From the NCBI GenBank assembly GCA_934481445.1, contig CAKSPC010000002.1, positions 35,432 to 99,431 on the forward strand: a DNA stretch of 64,000 nt. The letters are read 5' to 3'. The position numbers and the translations under genes are program-made. This document shows positions 26,255 to 36,192 of the stretch, piece by piece. Source of the stretch: an uncultured Oscillospiraceae bacterium. Its GTDB lineage: Bacteria > Bacillota > Clostridia > Oscillospirales > Ruminococcaceae. Position 1 is the first letter of the stretch. Each line of letters begins with the position of its first letter. The notes beneath the pieces were generated by a model. That model saw only the letters and a list, made by a program, of their open reading frames with translations, made no database searches and was not told the DNA's origin.

Positions 26255-28663
26255 ATGAAAATTTTATATAGCTGGTTAAGGGATTATGTTGATATAGATG
26301 TCGCACCGTCCGTGCTTGTTGACAAGCTTTTCGGCTCGGGCTTTGAGGTAGAGGAATCCATTTATCTCGGCAAGGACATCGAAAAGGTGGTCGTAGGTCA
26401 GGTAAAGGCCATCGAAAAATACGAGGGCACACACCTGCACATCTGCACGATGGACGTCGGTACTGGCGAGGATGTGACCATTCTCACCGGCGCGGACAAT
26501 GTTTTCGCGGGGGCAAAGGTTCCTGCGGCGCTGGTCGGCGCAAAGCTTCCCGGCGGTATTGAGATAGCTCCCCGAAAGATGGCTGGCATGATGTCCTACG
26601 GCATGCTGTGCTCCGGCGGCGAGCTTGGCATAGACGACAACTGGATGCCCGGCGCGGATGTTGAAGGCATTCTGATACTCCCGGATGATTTTAAGGTAGG
26701 CACAGACATCGTTGAAGCGCTGGGTCTGGATGATTATGTTTTCGATATATCCATCACCGCCAACCGCCCCGACTGCCAGTCCGTGCTCGGTATCGCCCGC
26801 GAGGTAGCTGCATTCCTGCACAAGCCCCTCAGGGCTCCCGACACGTCCTACACCTGCGACAACACCTCCCGCGGCGACATCACCGTTGATGTTCTCGCGA
26901 AGGATATCTGCCCGCGCTACCTTGGTCATTATATCTATGACGTAAAGCATTTCGAATCCCCGCTGTGGATGAAGCGCCGCCTTTCCGTATGCGGTTTCAG
27001 TGCCATCGACGCTATCGTTGATGTTACCAACTACGTTCTGCTTGAGATCGGACAGCCCATGCACGCATACGACCTTTCCACACTGGAGGGTCCCGCGATA
27101 ATCGTGCGCCGCGCGGCAGACGGCGAGAAGATGGTAACTCTCGACGAAAAGGAGCACACCCTCACCCGCGACAACCTGCTCATCTGCGATAAGAATAAGG
27201 GCGTAGGTCTTGCGGGTATCATGGGCGGACTCAACAGCGAGATAGAGAACACCACCTCCGAGATACTGCTTGAATCCGCAAAGTTCAGACGCGACAGCGT
27301 TCGTAAGACCGCCCGCGCCCTTGGTATCCACACCGACGCCGCTGCCCGCTTTGAAAAGGGCACCGATGAATACAGCACTGAACTCGGCATGGCGCGTGCG
27401 CTGAACCTTGTACAGACAATGGGCATCGCAAAGATAAGCGGCACGCATTTTGACGTTACCGCGGGCGCTTCCACCGAGAACAGGGTAATCACCGCGGACA
27501 TTGCCAAGGTAAACGCAGTGCTTGGCATTGTCGTTCCCGATGAAGAGATAGTAAAGATACTGAAGTCGCTGAATTTCGGCGTAGAGGAGAAAAGCGGCGT
27601 CCTCACCCTCACTGTTCCGAGATACCGCGAGGATGTCGAAACCTATCAGGATATCGCGGAGGAAGTTATCCGCGAGTACGGCTACAGCCATGTTATCCCG
27701 ACGTTCCTTGACAGCGCGCAGGTAACTAACGGGGGACTCAGCTTCATACAGAACAAGGAGCTTCAGAACAAGCGCTACCTCTGCACGCAGGGCTACTACG
27801 AAGTTCAGACGCTGGCGATGTATTCCCGCAGAGAGCTTGCGCTGCTCATGCTCCCCGAGGGCGCAGAGGAGAACAAGGCTGTGGAACTTATCAACCCCAT
27901 CACCGAGAATCTCTCCATCATGCGCACCAGCATGGCTCCCTGCATGATAAACGTAATTGCAGAGAACGTAAAGACCGACCACAACGAGGGACGTTTCTTC
28001 GAGATAGCTAACGTATACATCCCGAAGAGCCTGCCACTGACCGAAGCTCCCGAGGAGCGCAAGATACTCTGCCTCGGCGCTTACGGCGCGGGCGAAACAT
28101 TCTTTACCGTAAAGGAAGCTATTGAGGGATTTGCGGCGGCAAACGGACTTACATTCCGCTTCGAAAGAGGAAACGTATCCTACCTGCACCCCGGCATTAC
28201 TGCGGATATCTACTGCGACGGCGTGAAGATAGGTCGCATGGGCAAGGTGAGATACGAAGTTATCGAGAAGCTGAACATTGCCGACGGCAAGAAGGTGGAT
28301 CTTAACATTATCATCGCGGAGCTGGATTATTCCGCGCTCAACGGAATGTTCAAGCCCGAGATAAAGTATGTTCCCGAGAGCGGCCTTGCGACCGTATCCC
28401 GCGACCTGTCGCTCATCACCCCGAAGAATACCATGTGCGTTGAGGTCATGGATGTGATCCGCGAGGCGAGCGCGCTTGCTTCCGACATCCGCTTCATCGA
28501 CCATTACGAGAGCGAGAAGCTTGGTTTCGGCAAGAAGAGCCTTACTTTCTCCATCATCTTTGCAGACAGCGCAGCGAATGTCACCGACGCTTCCGCGGAC
28601 GAGGAAATGACAAAGATCGTCGCCCTGCTTGATGAAAAGCTCGGCGCAAAGATGCGTGCATGA
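26255..28663 (+). CDS. pheT: Phenylalanine--tRNA ligase beta subunit
   Basis: 802 residues, full length. The N-terminal tRNA-binding OB domain has VVVGQVKAIEKYEGTHLHICTMDVG. The B3/B4 editing region follows (LHKPLRAPDTSY, SAIDAIVDVTNYVLLEIGQPMHAYDL). The B5 and core domains come next. A C-terminal anticodon-binding FDX-ACB domain starts near residue 708 (PESGLATVSRDLSLI). It partners PheS. A terminator follows 21 nt after the stop. Confidence 0.98.
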   Translation: MKILYSWLRDYVDIDVAPSVLVDKLFGSGFEVEESIYLGKDIEKVVVGQVKAIEKYEGTHLHICTMDVGTGEDVTILTGADNVFAGAKVPAALVGAKLPGGIEIAPRKMAGMMSYGMLCSGGELGIDDNWMPGADVEGILILPDDFKVGTDIVEALGLDDYVFDISITANRPDCQSVLGIAREVAAFLHKPLRAPDTSYTCDNTSRGDITVDVLAKDICPRYLGHYIYDVKHFESPLWMKRRLSVCGFSAIDAIVDVTNYVLLEIGQPMHAYDLSTLEGPAIIVRRAADGEKMVTLDEKEHTLTRDNLLICDKNKGVGLAGIMGGLNSEIENTTSEILLESAKFRRDSVRKTARALGIHTDAAARFEKGTDEYSTELGMARALNLVQTMGIAKISGTHFDVTAGASTENRVITADIAKVNAVLGIVVPDEEIVKILKSLNFGVEEKSGVLTLTVPRYREDVETYQDIAEEVIREYGYSHVIPTFLDSAQVTNGGLSFIQNKELQNKRYLCTQGYYEVQTLAMYSRRELALLMLPEGAEENKAVELINPITENLSIMRTSMAPCMINVIAENVKTDHNEGRFFEIANVYIPKSLPLTEAPEERKILCLGAYGAGETFFTVKEAIEGFAAANGLTFRFERGNVSYLHPGITADIYCDGVKIGRMGKVRYEVIEKLNIADGKKVDLNIIIAELDYSALNGMFKPEIKYVPESGLATVSRDLSLITPKNTMCVEVMDVIREASALASDIRFIDHYESEKLGFGKKSLTFSIIFADSAANVTDASADEEMTKIVALLDEKLGAKMRA

Positions 28664-28684
28664 TTATAACCGAATAAACAGCAG

Positions 28685-28713
28685 ACCGCCGAGGTAAAAC
28701 TCGGCGGTTTTGT
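28685..28713 (+). terminator. Terminator after pheT
   Basis: ACCGCCGAG (28685-28693) pairs with CTCGGCGGT (28700-28708) and is followed by TTTGTTGTTT. Confidence 0.92.
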
Positions 28714-28889
28714 TGTTTCTGCACGGCTTATCGGTCGTATGCCGACTTGATTTGTTGAATGTGCTGATTTTTTCTTATGTGAAAAAGATAATAACCACTT
28801 TTTTGAGTGCCGTCTATTATCTCTCCGCTTTTTTATAAAAAGTGCAAATCGGTGGCGGATAACGGCAAAGTTTTTGGGGATTTTCCACA

Positions 28890-28918
28890 TTGTAAATAAT
28901 CGTATTTTATTGTAAGAT
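28890..28918 (+). promoter_or_regulatory. Probable promoter of the MMPL transporter gene
   Basis: TTGTAA (28890-28895), 17-bp spacer and TAAGAT (28913-28918), 31 bp before the TTG start. The rest of the 285-nt gap is AT-rich. It contains an 8-bp inverted repeat, CACTTTTT (28796-28803) and AAAAAGTG (28837-28844), of unknown meaning. Confidence 0.5.
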
Positions 28919-28948
28919 AAAACTGAATAATTGAAGGGAGTGTTGTAA

Positions 28949-31468
28949 TTGTCCAAGACAACCGTCAAGATAGACGGCGGAGAGAACGAGTCCTTTATGT
29001 ATAAAGTAGCAACGTTCATTGTTGATAAAAGGAACCTGTTTTTCCTGCTGTTCATTTTCGCGATAATCTTCAGCGTTTTTGCACAGAACTGGGTAAGCGT
29101 TGAGGACGACATCACGCAGTACCTGCCCGAAACCACAGAAACCCGCCGGGGACTCACCCTTATGAACGATGAGTTCGTTACATACGGCACGGCTTCGGTG
29201 ATGGTATCCAACATTACATACGACGACGCTGACAAGCTCAGGGAAGAGCTTGAGGATATCAGCGGCGTGTCCGAGGTCGCTTTTGATGATACCACGGATC
29301 ATTACAAAAACGCTGCCGCGCTGTTTTCTATAACATTCGACGGGGAAGCCGACGATCAGGTCAGCATCGACTCGATGAATGCAGTGAGGGATAAACTCAG
29401 CGGATACGATGTGAGTGTTTCCAGCGAAGTCGGCAGCGATTCCTCCGCGCAGCTTGCCGAGGAAATGAATATCGTAACGATGATCGCGGCTGTTATCATC
29501 GTGCTGGTTCTGCTGTTCACATCGGGATCCTACGCCGAGATACCCGTGCTTGTCATGACATTCGGTGCCGCGGCGATACTCAACAAGGGCACCAACTTCA
29601 TGCTTGGCACGATATCTTTTATTTCCGATTCCGTAACGGTGGTGCTCCAGCTTGCGCTGGCGATAGACTACGCCATCATACTTATCCACCGCTACACCGA
29701 GGAGCACGAGCATCTTCCCACCCGCGAAGCATGCATAACCGCGCTCAGCAAGGCTATCCCCGAGATATCCTCCAGCTCGCTGACCACGATTTCGGGTCTT
29801 GGCGCGCTGGCGTTCATGCAGTTCAAGATAGGCGCCGACCTTGCGGTAGTCCTTATTAAGGCGATACTGCTGTCGCTGCTGTCCGTTTTCACGCTTATGC
29901 CGGGACTTATCATGCTGTTCAGCAATGCGATAGAAAAGACCAAGCACAGAAACTTCGTGCCCAAAATATCCGCCGTCGGCAAGTTTGCCTTTTTAACAAG
30001 GCACGTTATCCCGCCGGTATTCGTAGTTATTGCGGCCATCGCAGCGGTATTTGCAAACCAGACTCCCTATTGCTATGGCACCACCGACCTTACAACTCCC
30101 CGCCAGAGCGAAACGCAGATGGAGGAGCAGAAGATAAAGGACAACTTCGGCAGGACCAACCTTGCGGCGCTCGTTATTCCGTCGGGGGATTATGAAAGCG
30201 AATCTGAACTTATAAAGAAGCTTGAAACCTATTCCGAGGTCGATTCCTGCATGGGTCTTGCAAATATCGAGGCGATGGACGGCTATGTCCTTACCGATAA
30301 GCTGACCCCGCGCCAGTTTGCGGAGCTGGTAGACCTTGATTACGAGGTGGCTCTGGTGGCATACGGCGCGTATGCCGTCAACGACGAAAACTACGGCGAG
30401 GTCATAAACGGCCTTGACCAGTACGGCGTGCCGCTGATAGATATGTTCATGTTTGTGTATGACGAGGTGGACAAGGGGCTTGTAACGCTGGACGATGAAA
30501 TGATGGATACCCTTGATGAGCTTCACGAAACGCTCAACAAGGCTCTGCTACAGCTCAAGACCGACGATTACACCCGTATCCTTGTATACCTCAATCTTCC
30601 CGAGGAGGGCGACCAGACATTCGCGTTCCTCAACACGATACACGAAGAGGCGGAGAAATTCTACCCATCTGATGACGTATACCTCGTCGGCAACTCCACA
30701 TCGGACTACGACCTGTCGTCGTCCTTCGTAAACGATAACCTGCTTATCAGCATACTTTCCGCGCTGTTCGTTATTATAATCCTGCTGTTCACGTTCAAGT
30801 CCGCGGGACTTCCCGTGCTGCTTATCGCGGTAATTCAGGGCTCCATCTGGATAAACTTCTCCGTTCCCGCGATACAGAACACCCCGCTGTTCTTCCTGTC
30901 TTACCTCATTGTAAGCTCCATTCAGATGGGTGCGAACATCGACTACGCGATCGTTATTTCCAGCCGCTACATGGAGCTGAAGAAAGAAATGCCGCTGAAG
31001 AAAGCGATAACGGAAACGCTGAACCAGGCATTCCCGACCATCATAACATCCGGCGCGATACTCGCCATGGCGGGCATACTAATCGGACAGATATCCACGG
31101 ATGGCACCATTTCTTCCATCGGCGTATGCCTTGGCAGAGGTACTATCGTTTCCATCGTACTTGTAATGGGCGTTCTGCCGCAGATACTTATTCTCGGCGA
31201 TATCATCATCGAGAAGAGCTCCTTTACGCTTAAAAAGAGAGAGCGCACGCAGCTTATCAACAGCGGTATCGCGGTTACCGGTCTTGTGCGCGGTTATGTA
31301 AACGGCCGCATTGACGCAGTTGTTAACGGCGTTATCATCGGCGACATCGACGCACGCATTGAAAGCAAGAACATAACTCCCGTCGAGGGAGAAATGCCTC
31401 CCGACGAAAGCGGAGGCGGCGCGAATGAAACTGTCGTTGCGGCAGAGGGGGTGACGGCGCATGAATAA
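28949..31468 (+). CDS. MMPL/RND-family exporter
   Basis: 839 residues from a TTG start behind GAAGGGAG. The plan is that of RND pumps: one N-terminal helix (~30-50), an extracytoplasmic loop, five helices (~170-340), a second loop (~345-590) and five helices (~600-770). Motifs such as LALAIDYAIILIHRYTEE and MGANIDYAIVISSRYMELK are the membrane Asp/Tyr relay of the MMPL branch. It probably exports a lipid or amphiphile using the proton gradient. It overlaps the next gene by 8 nt, so the two are coupled in translation. Confidence 0.92.
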   Translation: MSKTTVKIDGGENESFMYKVATFIVDKRNLFFLLFIFAIIFSVFAQNWVSVEDDITQYLPETTETRRGLTLMNDEFVTYGTASVMVSNITYDDADKLREELEDISGVSEVAFDDTTDHYKNAAALFSITFDGEADDQVSIDSMNAVRDKLSGYDVSVSSEVGSDSSAQLAEEMNIVTMIAAVIIVLVLLFTSGSYAEIPVLVMTFGAAAILNKGTNFMLGTISFISDSVTVVLQLALAIDYAIILIHRYTEEHEHLPTREACITALSKAIPEISSSSLTTISGLGALAFMQFKIGADLAVVLIKAILLSLLSVFTLMPGLIMLFSNAIEKTKHRNFVPKISAVGKFAFLTRHVIPPVFVVIAAIAAVFANQTPYCYGTTDLTTPRQSETQMEEQKIKDNFGRTNLAALVIPSGDYESESELIKKLETYSEVDSCMGLANIEAMDGYVLTDKLTPRQFAELVDLDYEVALVAYGAYAVNDENYGEVINGLDQYGVPLIDMFMFVYDEVDKGLVTLDDEMMDTLDELHETLNKALLQLKTDDYTRILVYLNLPEEGDQTFAFLNTIHEEAEKFYPSDDVYLVGNSTSDYDLSSSFVNDNLLISILSALFVIIILLFTFKSAGLPVLLIAVIQGSIWINFSVPAIQNTPLFFLSYLIVSSIQMGANIDYAIVISSRYMELKKEMPLKKAITETLNQAFPTIITSGAILAMAGILIGQISTDGTISSIGVCLGRGTIVSIVLVMGVLPQILILGDIIIEKSSFTLKKRERTQLINSGIAVTGLVRGYVNGRIDAVVNGVIIGDIDARIESKNITPVEGEMPPDESGGGANETVVAAEGVTAHE

Positions 31469-34400
31469 GCTTAAAAAATTCGGTGCGGCGTTCATCTCCG
31501 CGGTAATGCTGTGCGGCTCTGTTTCCGGGGGATACACCGCCCTCGCGGCAAGCTCGGTTTCCGTTTCTGACGCGATACAGATAACCAACGCGGATGATTT
31601 CGCGGAATTCGTGAAGAACTGCACCCTTGACAGCTATTCCGTCGGGAAGAAATTCGTCCTCACGGCGGATATCAGCCTTACGGGAAAAAGCATATCCCCC
31701 GTTCCCAGTTTCGGCGGCAGCTTCGACGGAAACGGTCACACGATCTCGGGACTTAACATTCAGAAAAGCGGCTCTGCGCTGGGTCTTTTCAGATACATCG
31801 AAAAGACGGGCTCTGTGAAAAATCTCACCGTAACGGGACTTGTTTCCCCCTCGGGCACGGGGACGGAGTGCGGCGGCATTGCGGGCGTTAACCGCGGCAG
31901 GATAATAGACTGCCGATTTAACGGAATAGTCCGCGGAAAGGAACAGTGCGGCGGCCTTGTCGGTCTGAATGAGGAGAGCGGCATAATCACAGGCAGCTCC
32001 GCAAACGGCAGGGTTCAGGCAAATCACTTCGCGGGCGGTATTGCGGGCAAGAACTACGGCTCGATACGCGCCGTGGAGAGTACTGTTTCAGTAAATACAA
32101 ATAACGTCGATGATTCGATAGAGCTGTCCGACCTCAGCATTTCGGATATATATTCCACCGAAAACGCCGTTGATATGACGGACGTAGGCGGTATCGCGGG
32201 TTATTCCGCGGGAACGCTTATCGGTTGCATAAACCGCGGCACCGTGGGATATCAGCACGTCGGATACAACATCGGCGGTATCGCGGGCAGGCAGGACGGC
32301 TATGTCAGCGGCTGCGAGAACTACGGCACCATATACGGCAGGAAAGATGTTGCGGGCATCGTCGGTCAGGCGGAGCCGCACTTCATGCTGACATATTCCA
32401 GGGAAAAGCTTGACGACCTCGACGAGGAGCTCGACAAGCTCAACGACCTTATCAGCAGTACCATTGACGACATGGGCAGCCGCGCCGACGTCATTTCCGG
32501 CGACTTCAGCGGCATAAACTCCACGCTGGATGATATCAGAAATGATACCGACGGCGTTATGCAGGAAGCAGACAGAATAATAAATGCTGACGTTGATTCC
32601 GTGAACGAGATAATGGCGCGCATTGACGATTGTATTTCCATGCTGAGCCCCGTTATGGATATATTCAGCGAGTCTGCGGACGATGTTTCGGATGCATTCG
32701 ATAAGCTGTCCGACGCGGGCGTGCTGCTCGGCACGAGCATAGATAACCTCAGCGACGGCATGGAAGTCATCTTCGACGCGATGGACGGATTTTCCGATGC
32801 GGCGGAGGAACTGAAAAACTCCGCGGCTGCGGTGAGCGACGCGCTGTCTGCTTTCAAAAAGGGCCTTGGCGACCCCGATCAGATGAAGGCGGCGCTGGAA
32901 GCTCTTGAGGACGATATCTACACGGTGAAGTACATCGTGAACTCTATCGCCGATAATTCGAACGACCTGCTTGAAGCCATAGAACGCTTTGAAAATTCCG
33001 AGGACACCAAGGCGGCGATAGACAAGATAAAGGCGGCGCTGAAGGATATCTCCGAAACCTCCGAGAAGCTGTCCAAGGATCTTGATACCCTCAACACGGC
33101 GCTCGGAAAGGTAAACGACGAGCTTCAAAAAATTTACGACGACCCCGATAACTACGAAAAGTATCTTAAAGAACTTCTCAAACTGCTTGCCGATGGGCTC
33201 GGAAAAGAGCTTGCGGACGCGGCGGAAGCGGTGTTCGACGATATGTCGGAGCTGACGAAAGCGCTGTCCGATCTTGCGGGCGGAGTTTCCGACCTTATCA
33301 ACAGCGACGCGTGGTCGCGCTTCAGGGATGATATCGACAAGGTTTCCGAGGATGTCCGCAAGGATATGGAGTACATTTCCAAAATAACCGACACATCCGT
33401 GACCCCCCCCGATATCGACGTCGACGAGCTTTACCTTGTTATTGATTATCTCAAGCAGGCTTCCGACGGACTTTCTTCGGCTGCGGGGGATATCGAGTCG
33501 GCGATCGACAAGATACAGGGTACATGGGATTACCTCGACAGAGCCTCTGCGGCGGCTATAGCGGCTGCATACTGCGCTTCCGACGCGATGGACCTTGCGA
33601 AGAACGCTTCCGACAAGATAGGCAGTGCCATCGACGAGATAGGCGATATATTCGATTATTTTGACGGAAAACCTACAGTTGAATTCATTGGCGCGGATAA
33701 TGCGTTCACTTCCTCCCGAGATAACCTTTCGGATTCTCTGAAAAACCTCACGGACGACCTTAACAGGCTGAACAGCTCAGCTTCGGTCACATCCGATATT
33801 TTCGAGGCCGACCTCAAGAAAATCAACGATCAGATAGCGGTAATTGAGGATCTTATCGTGGAAATCGTGGACGAAATAACAAATAAATCCACCGATATCG
33901 ACGACTATACGCAGGATATCTCCTCGGATGATTCGACGGGATACGCGCAGGGCAAGATAGCCGACAGCAAAAACTACGGCAGTATAAACGCCGATGTGAA
34001 TGTCGGCGGTATTGCGGGGAGCATGGGCGTTGAAAATTCCTTCGACCCCGAGAGCGACGGCATCGAAACCGTCGGCGACAAATCCTCGAACTTCCTTTAT
34101 AAATTCCGCACCGTTGTAAGCGGCTGCATTAATTACGGATACGTCACCGCGAAAAAGGACGGCGCGGGCGGAATCGCCGGGGATATGTCCGCGGGCTGCG
34201 TAAAGGACAGCTACGGCTACGGAGATGTTGAATCCACCGGCGGCGACAATGTAGGCGGCGTTGTCGGTCATTCCGATGCGCTCATCATACGCAGCGGTGC
34301 AATGTGCCATGTAAGCGGCGAGGATTATGTCGGCGGCGTTGTCGGTCAGGGTGCCGATATCAAGGACTGCCGCGCGTTTGTCAAGATAACCTCGTACACG

Positions 34401-35285
34401 GAGTATGCGGGCGCCATCGCGGGATACGCCGACGGCGAGATATCTCAGAACGTCTTTGCGGACAGCGATATCGGCGGCATCGACGGCGTAAGCTACCGCA
34501 CAAAGGCATATCCCGTATCTTATGAAAAGCTGCTGAAGCTGGACTATGTCCCCGAGGATTTCTCGCAGATAAAGCTTATATTCATTGCGGACGGAACCAC
34601 TGTTGCCGAGCGTACCTATGCCTACGGCGATGACGTGCCCGACAGCGATATCCCCGAAATTCCCACCAAGGAGGGCAGCTATGCCGGGTGGGAGAAATTT
34701 GAAACGCACAACCTGCGCTTCGGTTCGGTTATCAACGCAGAATATCACGACAAGATAACCGCCATCGCCACCGAGCAGCGCCGCGACGACGGTCTGCCCG
34801 TTATACTCGTGCAGGGACATTTCAGCGGCTCCGATAAACTTCAGGCGTCCGTCAGCGGCGGAGTATGGCACCTCGTTATCCCCGACGACGGCACATACAA
34901 GCACGTCGTAAGGTATTACTGCCCCGACGACCCGAAAAAGACCGATGTCTGCATAAACGGCAGGGTGGTCGAGTCGGAGGTCGACGGAAAGTACCTTGTT
35001 TTCACGGCGGGACTGAGTGAGTTTGACCTGTCCACCACGCCGAAGGCAGTAAATCCTTTCATCTTTATTGCGGCGGGCGGCGGCGCGGCATTGCTGGCGC
35101 TGATAATCATTGCGGTAATAATCCACAAGAAGAGAAAGAAGAGAAAGGCAGCCAAGACGGCGGGCACCGAGAATATAACAGAGGAAACCTCCGAAACGGC
35201 ATCCGATGAAACCACCGGAAAAAAGCCCGATGAAACCGCAGAAGAAGCCGCAGACGACAAGACGGAAGTAAACACAGCAGAATAA
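31461..35285 (+). CDS. GLUG-repeat, coiled-coil surface protein
   Basis: 1274 residues. A signal peptide (1-~30) is followed by Gly-rich GLUG repeats (~60-305, such as GGIAGVNRGRIIDC and GGLVGLNEESG). A ~500-residue acidic helical stretch (~309-815) has regularly spaced Leu and Ala (LSDGMEVIFDAMDGFSDAAEEL). More GLUG repeats follow (~830-1015), then a beta-rich part (ADGTTVAERTYAYGDDVPDSDI). A membrane helix at ~1199-1222 is followed by a basic stop-transfer and a Glu/Thr-rich cytosolic tail. It is translationally coupled to the MMPL exporter, so the two probably form one envelope assembly. The function is unknown. Confidence 0.88.
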   Translation: MNKLKKFGAAFISAVMLCGSVSGGYTALAASSVSVSDAIQITNADDFAEFVKNCTLDSYSVGKKFVLTADISLTGKSISPVPSFGGSFDGNGHTISGLNIQKSGSALGLFRYIEKTGSVKNLTVTGLVSPSGTGTECGGIAGVNRGRIIDCRFNGIVRGKEQCGGLVGLNEESGIITGSSANGRVQANHFAGGIAGKNYGSIRAVESTVSVNTNNVDDSIELSDLSISDIYSTENAVDMTDVGGIAGYSAGTLIGCINRGTVGYQHVGYNIGGIAGRQDGYVSGCENYGTIYGRKDVAGIVGQAEPHFMLTYSREKLDDLDEELDKLNDLISSTIDDMGSRADVISGDFSGINSTLDDIRNDTDGVMQEADRIINADVDSVNEIMARIDDCISMLSPVMDIFSESADDVSDAFDKLSDAGVLLGTSIDNLSDGMEVIFDAMDGFSDAAEELKNSAAAVSDALSAFKKGLGDPDQMKAALEALEDDIYTVKYIVNSIADNSNDLLEAIERFENSEDTKAAIDKIKAALKDISETSEKLSKDLDTLNTALGKVNDELQKIYDDPDNYEKYLKELLKLLADGLGKELADAAEAVFDDMSELTKALSDLAGGVSDLINSDAWSRFRDDIDKVSEDVRKDMEYISKITDTSVTPPDIDVDELYLVIDYLKQASDGLSSAAGDIESAIDKIQGTWDYLDRASAAAIAAAYCASDAMDLAKNASDKIGSAIDEIGDIFDYFDGKPTVEFIGADNAFTSSRDNLSDSLKNLTDDLNRLNSSASVTSDIFEADLKKINDQIAVIEDLIVEIVDEITNKSTDIDDYTQDISSDDSTGYAQGKIADSKNYGSINADVNVGGIAGSMGVENSFDPESDGIETVGDKSSNFLYKFRTVVSGCINYGYVTAKKDGAGGIAGDMSAGCVKDSYGYGDVESTGGDNVGGVVGHSDALIIRSGAMCHVSGEDYVGGVVGQGADIKDCRAFVKITSYTEYAGAIAGYADGEISQNVFADSDIGGIDGVSYRTKAYPVSYEKLLKLDYVPEDFSQIKLIFIADGTTVAERTYAYGDDVPDSDIPEIPTKEGSYAGWEKFETHNLRFGSVINAEYHDKITAIATEQRRDDGLPVILVQGHFSGSDKLQASVSGGVWHLVIPDDGTYKHVVRYYCPDDPKKTDVCINGRVVESEVDGKYLVFTAGLSEFDLSTTPKAVNPFIFIAAGGGAALLALIIIAVIIHKKRKKRKAAKTAGTENITEETSETASDETTGKKPDETAEEAADDKTEVNTAE

Positions 35286-35288
35286 AAA

Positions 35289-35323
35289 TTTCCGCGCGGG
35301 ATAAAAAATTTCCTGCGCGGAAA
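35289..35323 (+). terminator. Probable terminator after the GLUG gene
   Basis: TTTCCGCGC (35289-35297) pairs with GCGCGGAAA (35315-35323) across a 17-nt loop; AAATTTTAAAAT follows. The large loop and mixed A/T tail make it a moderate call. Confidence 0.55.
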
Positions 35324-35340
35324 AAATTTTAAAATACCCC

Positions 35341-35369
35341 TTGACAAATTGTTTTGAATGTGGTAATAT
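35341..35369 (+). promoter_or_regulatory. Promoter of infC-rpmI-rplT
   Basis: TTGACA (35341-35346), 17-bp spacer and TAATAT (35364-35369) with an extended TGG element. Confidence 0.85.
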
Positions 35370-35375
35370 TAACAG

Positions 35376-35504
35376 GTAATAAAGCAGAGCCACCACACTC
35401 TCACCCGCCGACGAGCGTTCTGTCAGGCGCGGTTGTTTAATGTGAATAAGCCGTACAGGCATTTTATGTTAAGCGTGAGTAGTGTGCTCGCGCTTATTTT
35501 ATTT
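35376..35504 (+). ncRNA. infC leader with attenuator terminator
   Basis: The transcribed leader ends in a strong terminator before infC: TAAGCGTGAG (35470-35479) pairs with CTCGCGCTTA (35487-35496, one G-U pair), then TTTTATTT. Upstream GC-rich segments (ACCCGCCGACGAGCG, CAGGCGCGG) could form an alternative fold. In Bacillus this operon is attenuated by L20 binding to such a leader, so autoregulation by L20 is likely here. The L20 site itself was not resolved. Confidence 0.7.
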
Positions 35505-35551
35505 CTATCGGCAATTCTGCCGCGTGTCAAAACAGAAAGGCGGTGCTTAGT

Positions 35552-36067
35552 ATCAGCACGAAAGAACAGCTCATCAATGAGGATATCCGTGAGAAAGAGG
35601 TAAGAGTAATCGGTACCGACGGAGAACAGCTCGGCATCATGTCCTCGGCGGACGCACTTGCGAAAGCCATTGAGGCGGATCTCGATCTTGTAATGATCTC
35701 CCCCACAGCAAATCCTCCGGTATGCCGCATAATGGATTACGGCAAGTACCGTTTCGAGCAGGCCAAGAGGGAAAAGGAAGCAAAGAAGAACCAGAAGCAG
35801 GCCGAGGTCAAGGAGATAAAGATGTCCCTTAACATCGACACCAACGACTTTAACATCAAGGTCAAGAACTGCATAAAGTTCCTCCAGAACGGCGACAAGG
35901 TAAAGGTAACGATCCGTTTCCGCCGCGCAAGAGAGCTTTCCCACATGAACCTCGGCGACGATCTGATGAAGAAGTTCATGGACGCTGTTTCTGAGTACGG
36001 CGGTTCTGAGAAGCCCTCCAAGCTCGAGGGTAAGAACTACGCGGTGGTACTGAGCCCCAAGAAGTAA
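35552..36067 (+). CDS. infC: Translation initiation factor IF-3 (ATC start)
   Basis: 171 residues if translation starts at ATC 35552. AAAGGCGGTG (35536-35545), nearly a full anti-Shine-Dalgarno match, lies 6 nt before it. The upstream in-frame GTG (35543) lies inside that ribosome site and cannot be the start. The protein then begins [17 protein letters not shown], as expected for IF-3. The N-domain has [17 protein letters not shown]; a basic linker follows; the C-domain ends [14 protein letters not shown]-3 checks start codons on the 30S subunit, so a rare start codon gives autoregulation, as known in E. coli and Bacillus. Confidence 0.95.
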   Translation: MSTKEQLINEDIREKEVRVIGTDGEQLGIMSSADALAKAIEADLDLVMISPTANPPVCRIMDYGKYRFEQAKREKEAKKNQKQAEVKEIKMSLNIDTNDFNIKVKNCIKFLQNGDKVKVTIRFRRARELSHMNLGDDLMKKFMDAVSEYGGSEKPSKLEGKNYAVVLSPKK

Positions 36068-36071
36068 GATA

Positions 36072-36146
36072 TGCGCCAAGGCGCACTTTAACCAAGCTTA
36101 TTTTTCCGCCCGTCGGAAAGATACATCTTGTCCGCTTTCGGCGGAC
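36072..36146 (+). other. Hairpins between infC and rpmI
   Basis: Two small stems occur in the 125-nt gap: TGCGC/GCGCA at 36072-36085 and GTCCGC/GCGGAC at 36130-36146 (loop TTTCG). Neither has a T tract. They may be part of an L20-responsive RNA or simply protect the mRNA. Confidence 0.4.
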
Positions 36147-36192
36147 GCGGGGCGGGTTCCGTTCCGAAGAAAAACTCAAGGAGGATAACAAA

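Noticed and set aside
26276..28504. 742-codon minus-strand open frame across pheT
   Set aside because: Antisense shadow of pheT; the translation is low in recognisable motifs and has no ribosome site.
31461..35285. Repeats in the GLUG gene as a DNA-level tandem array
   Set aside because: The repetition is at protein level (Gly-rich strands, helical heptads); the DNA copies are too diverged for a tandem repeat.
33777..35462. 561-codon minus-strand open frame across the GLUG gene
   Set aside because: Antisense shadow; the + strand frame has a signal peptide, repeats and a membrane anchor.
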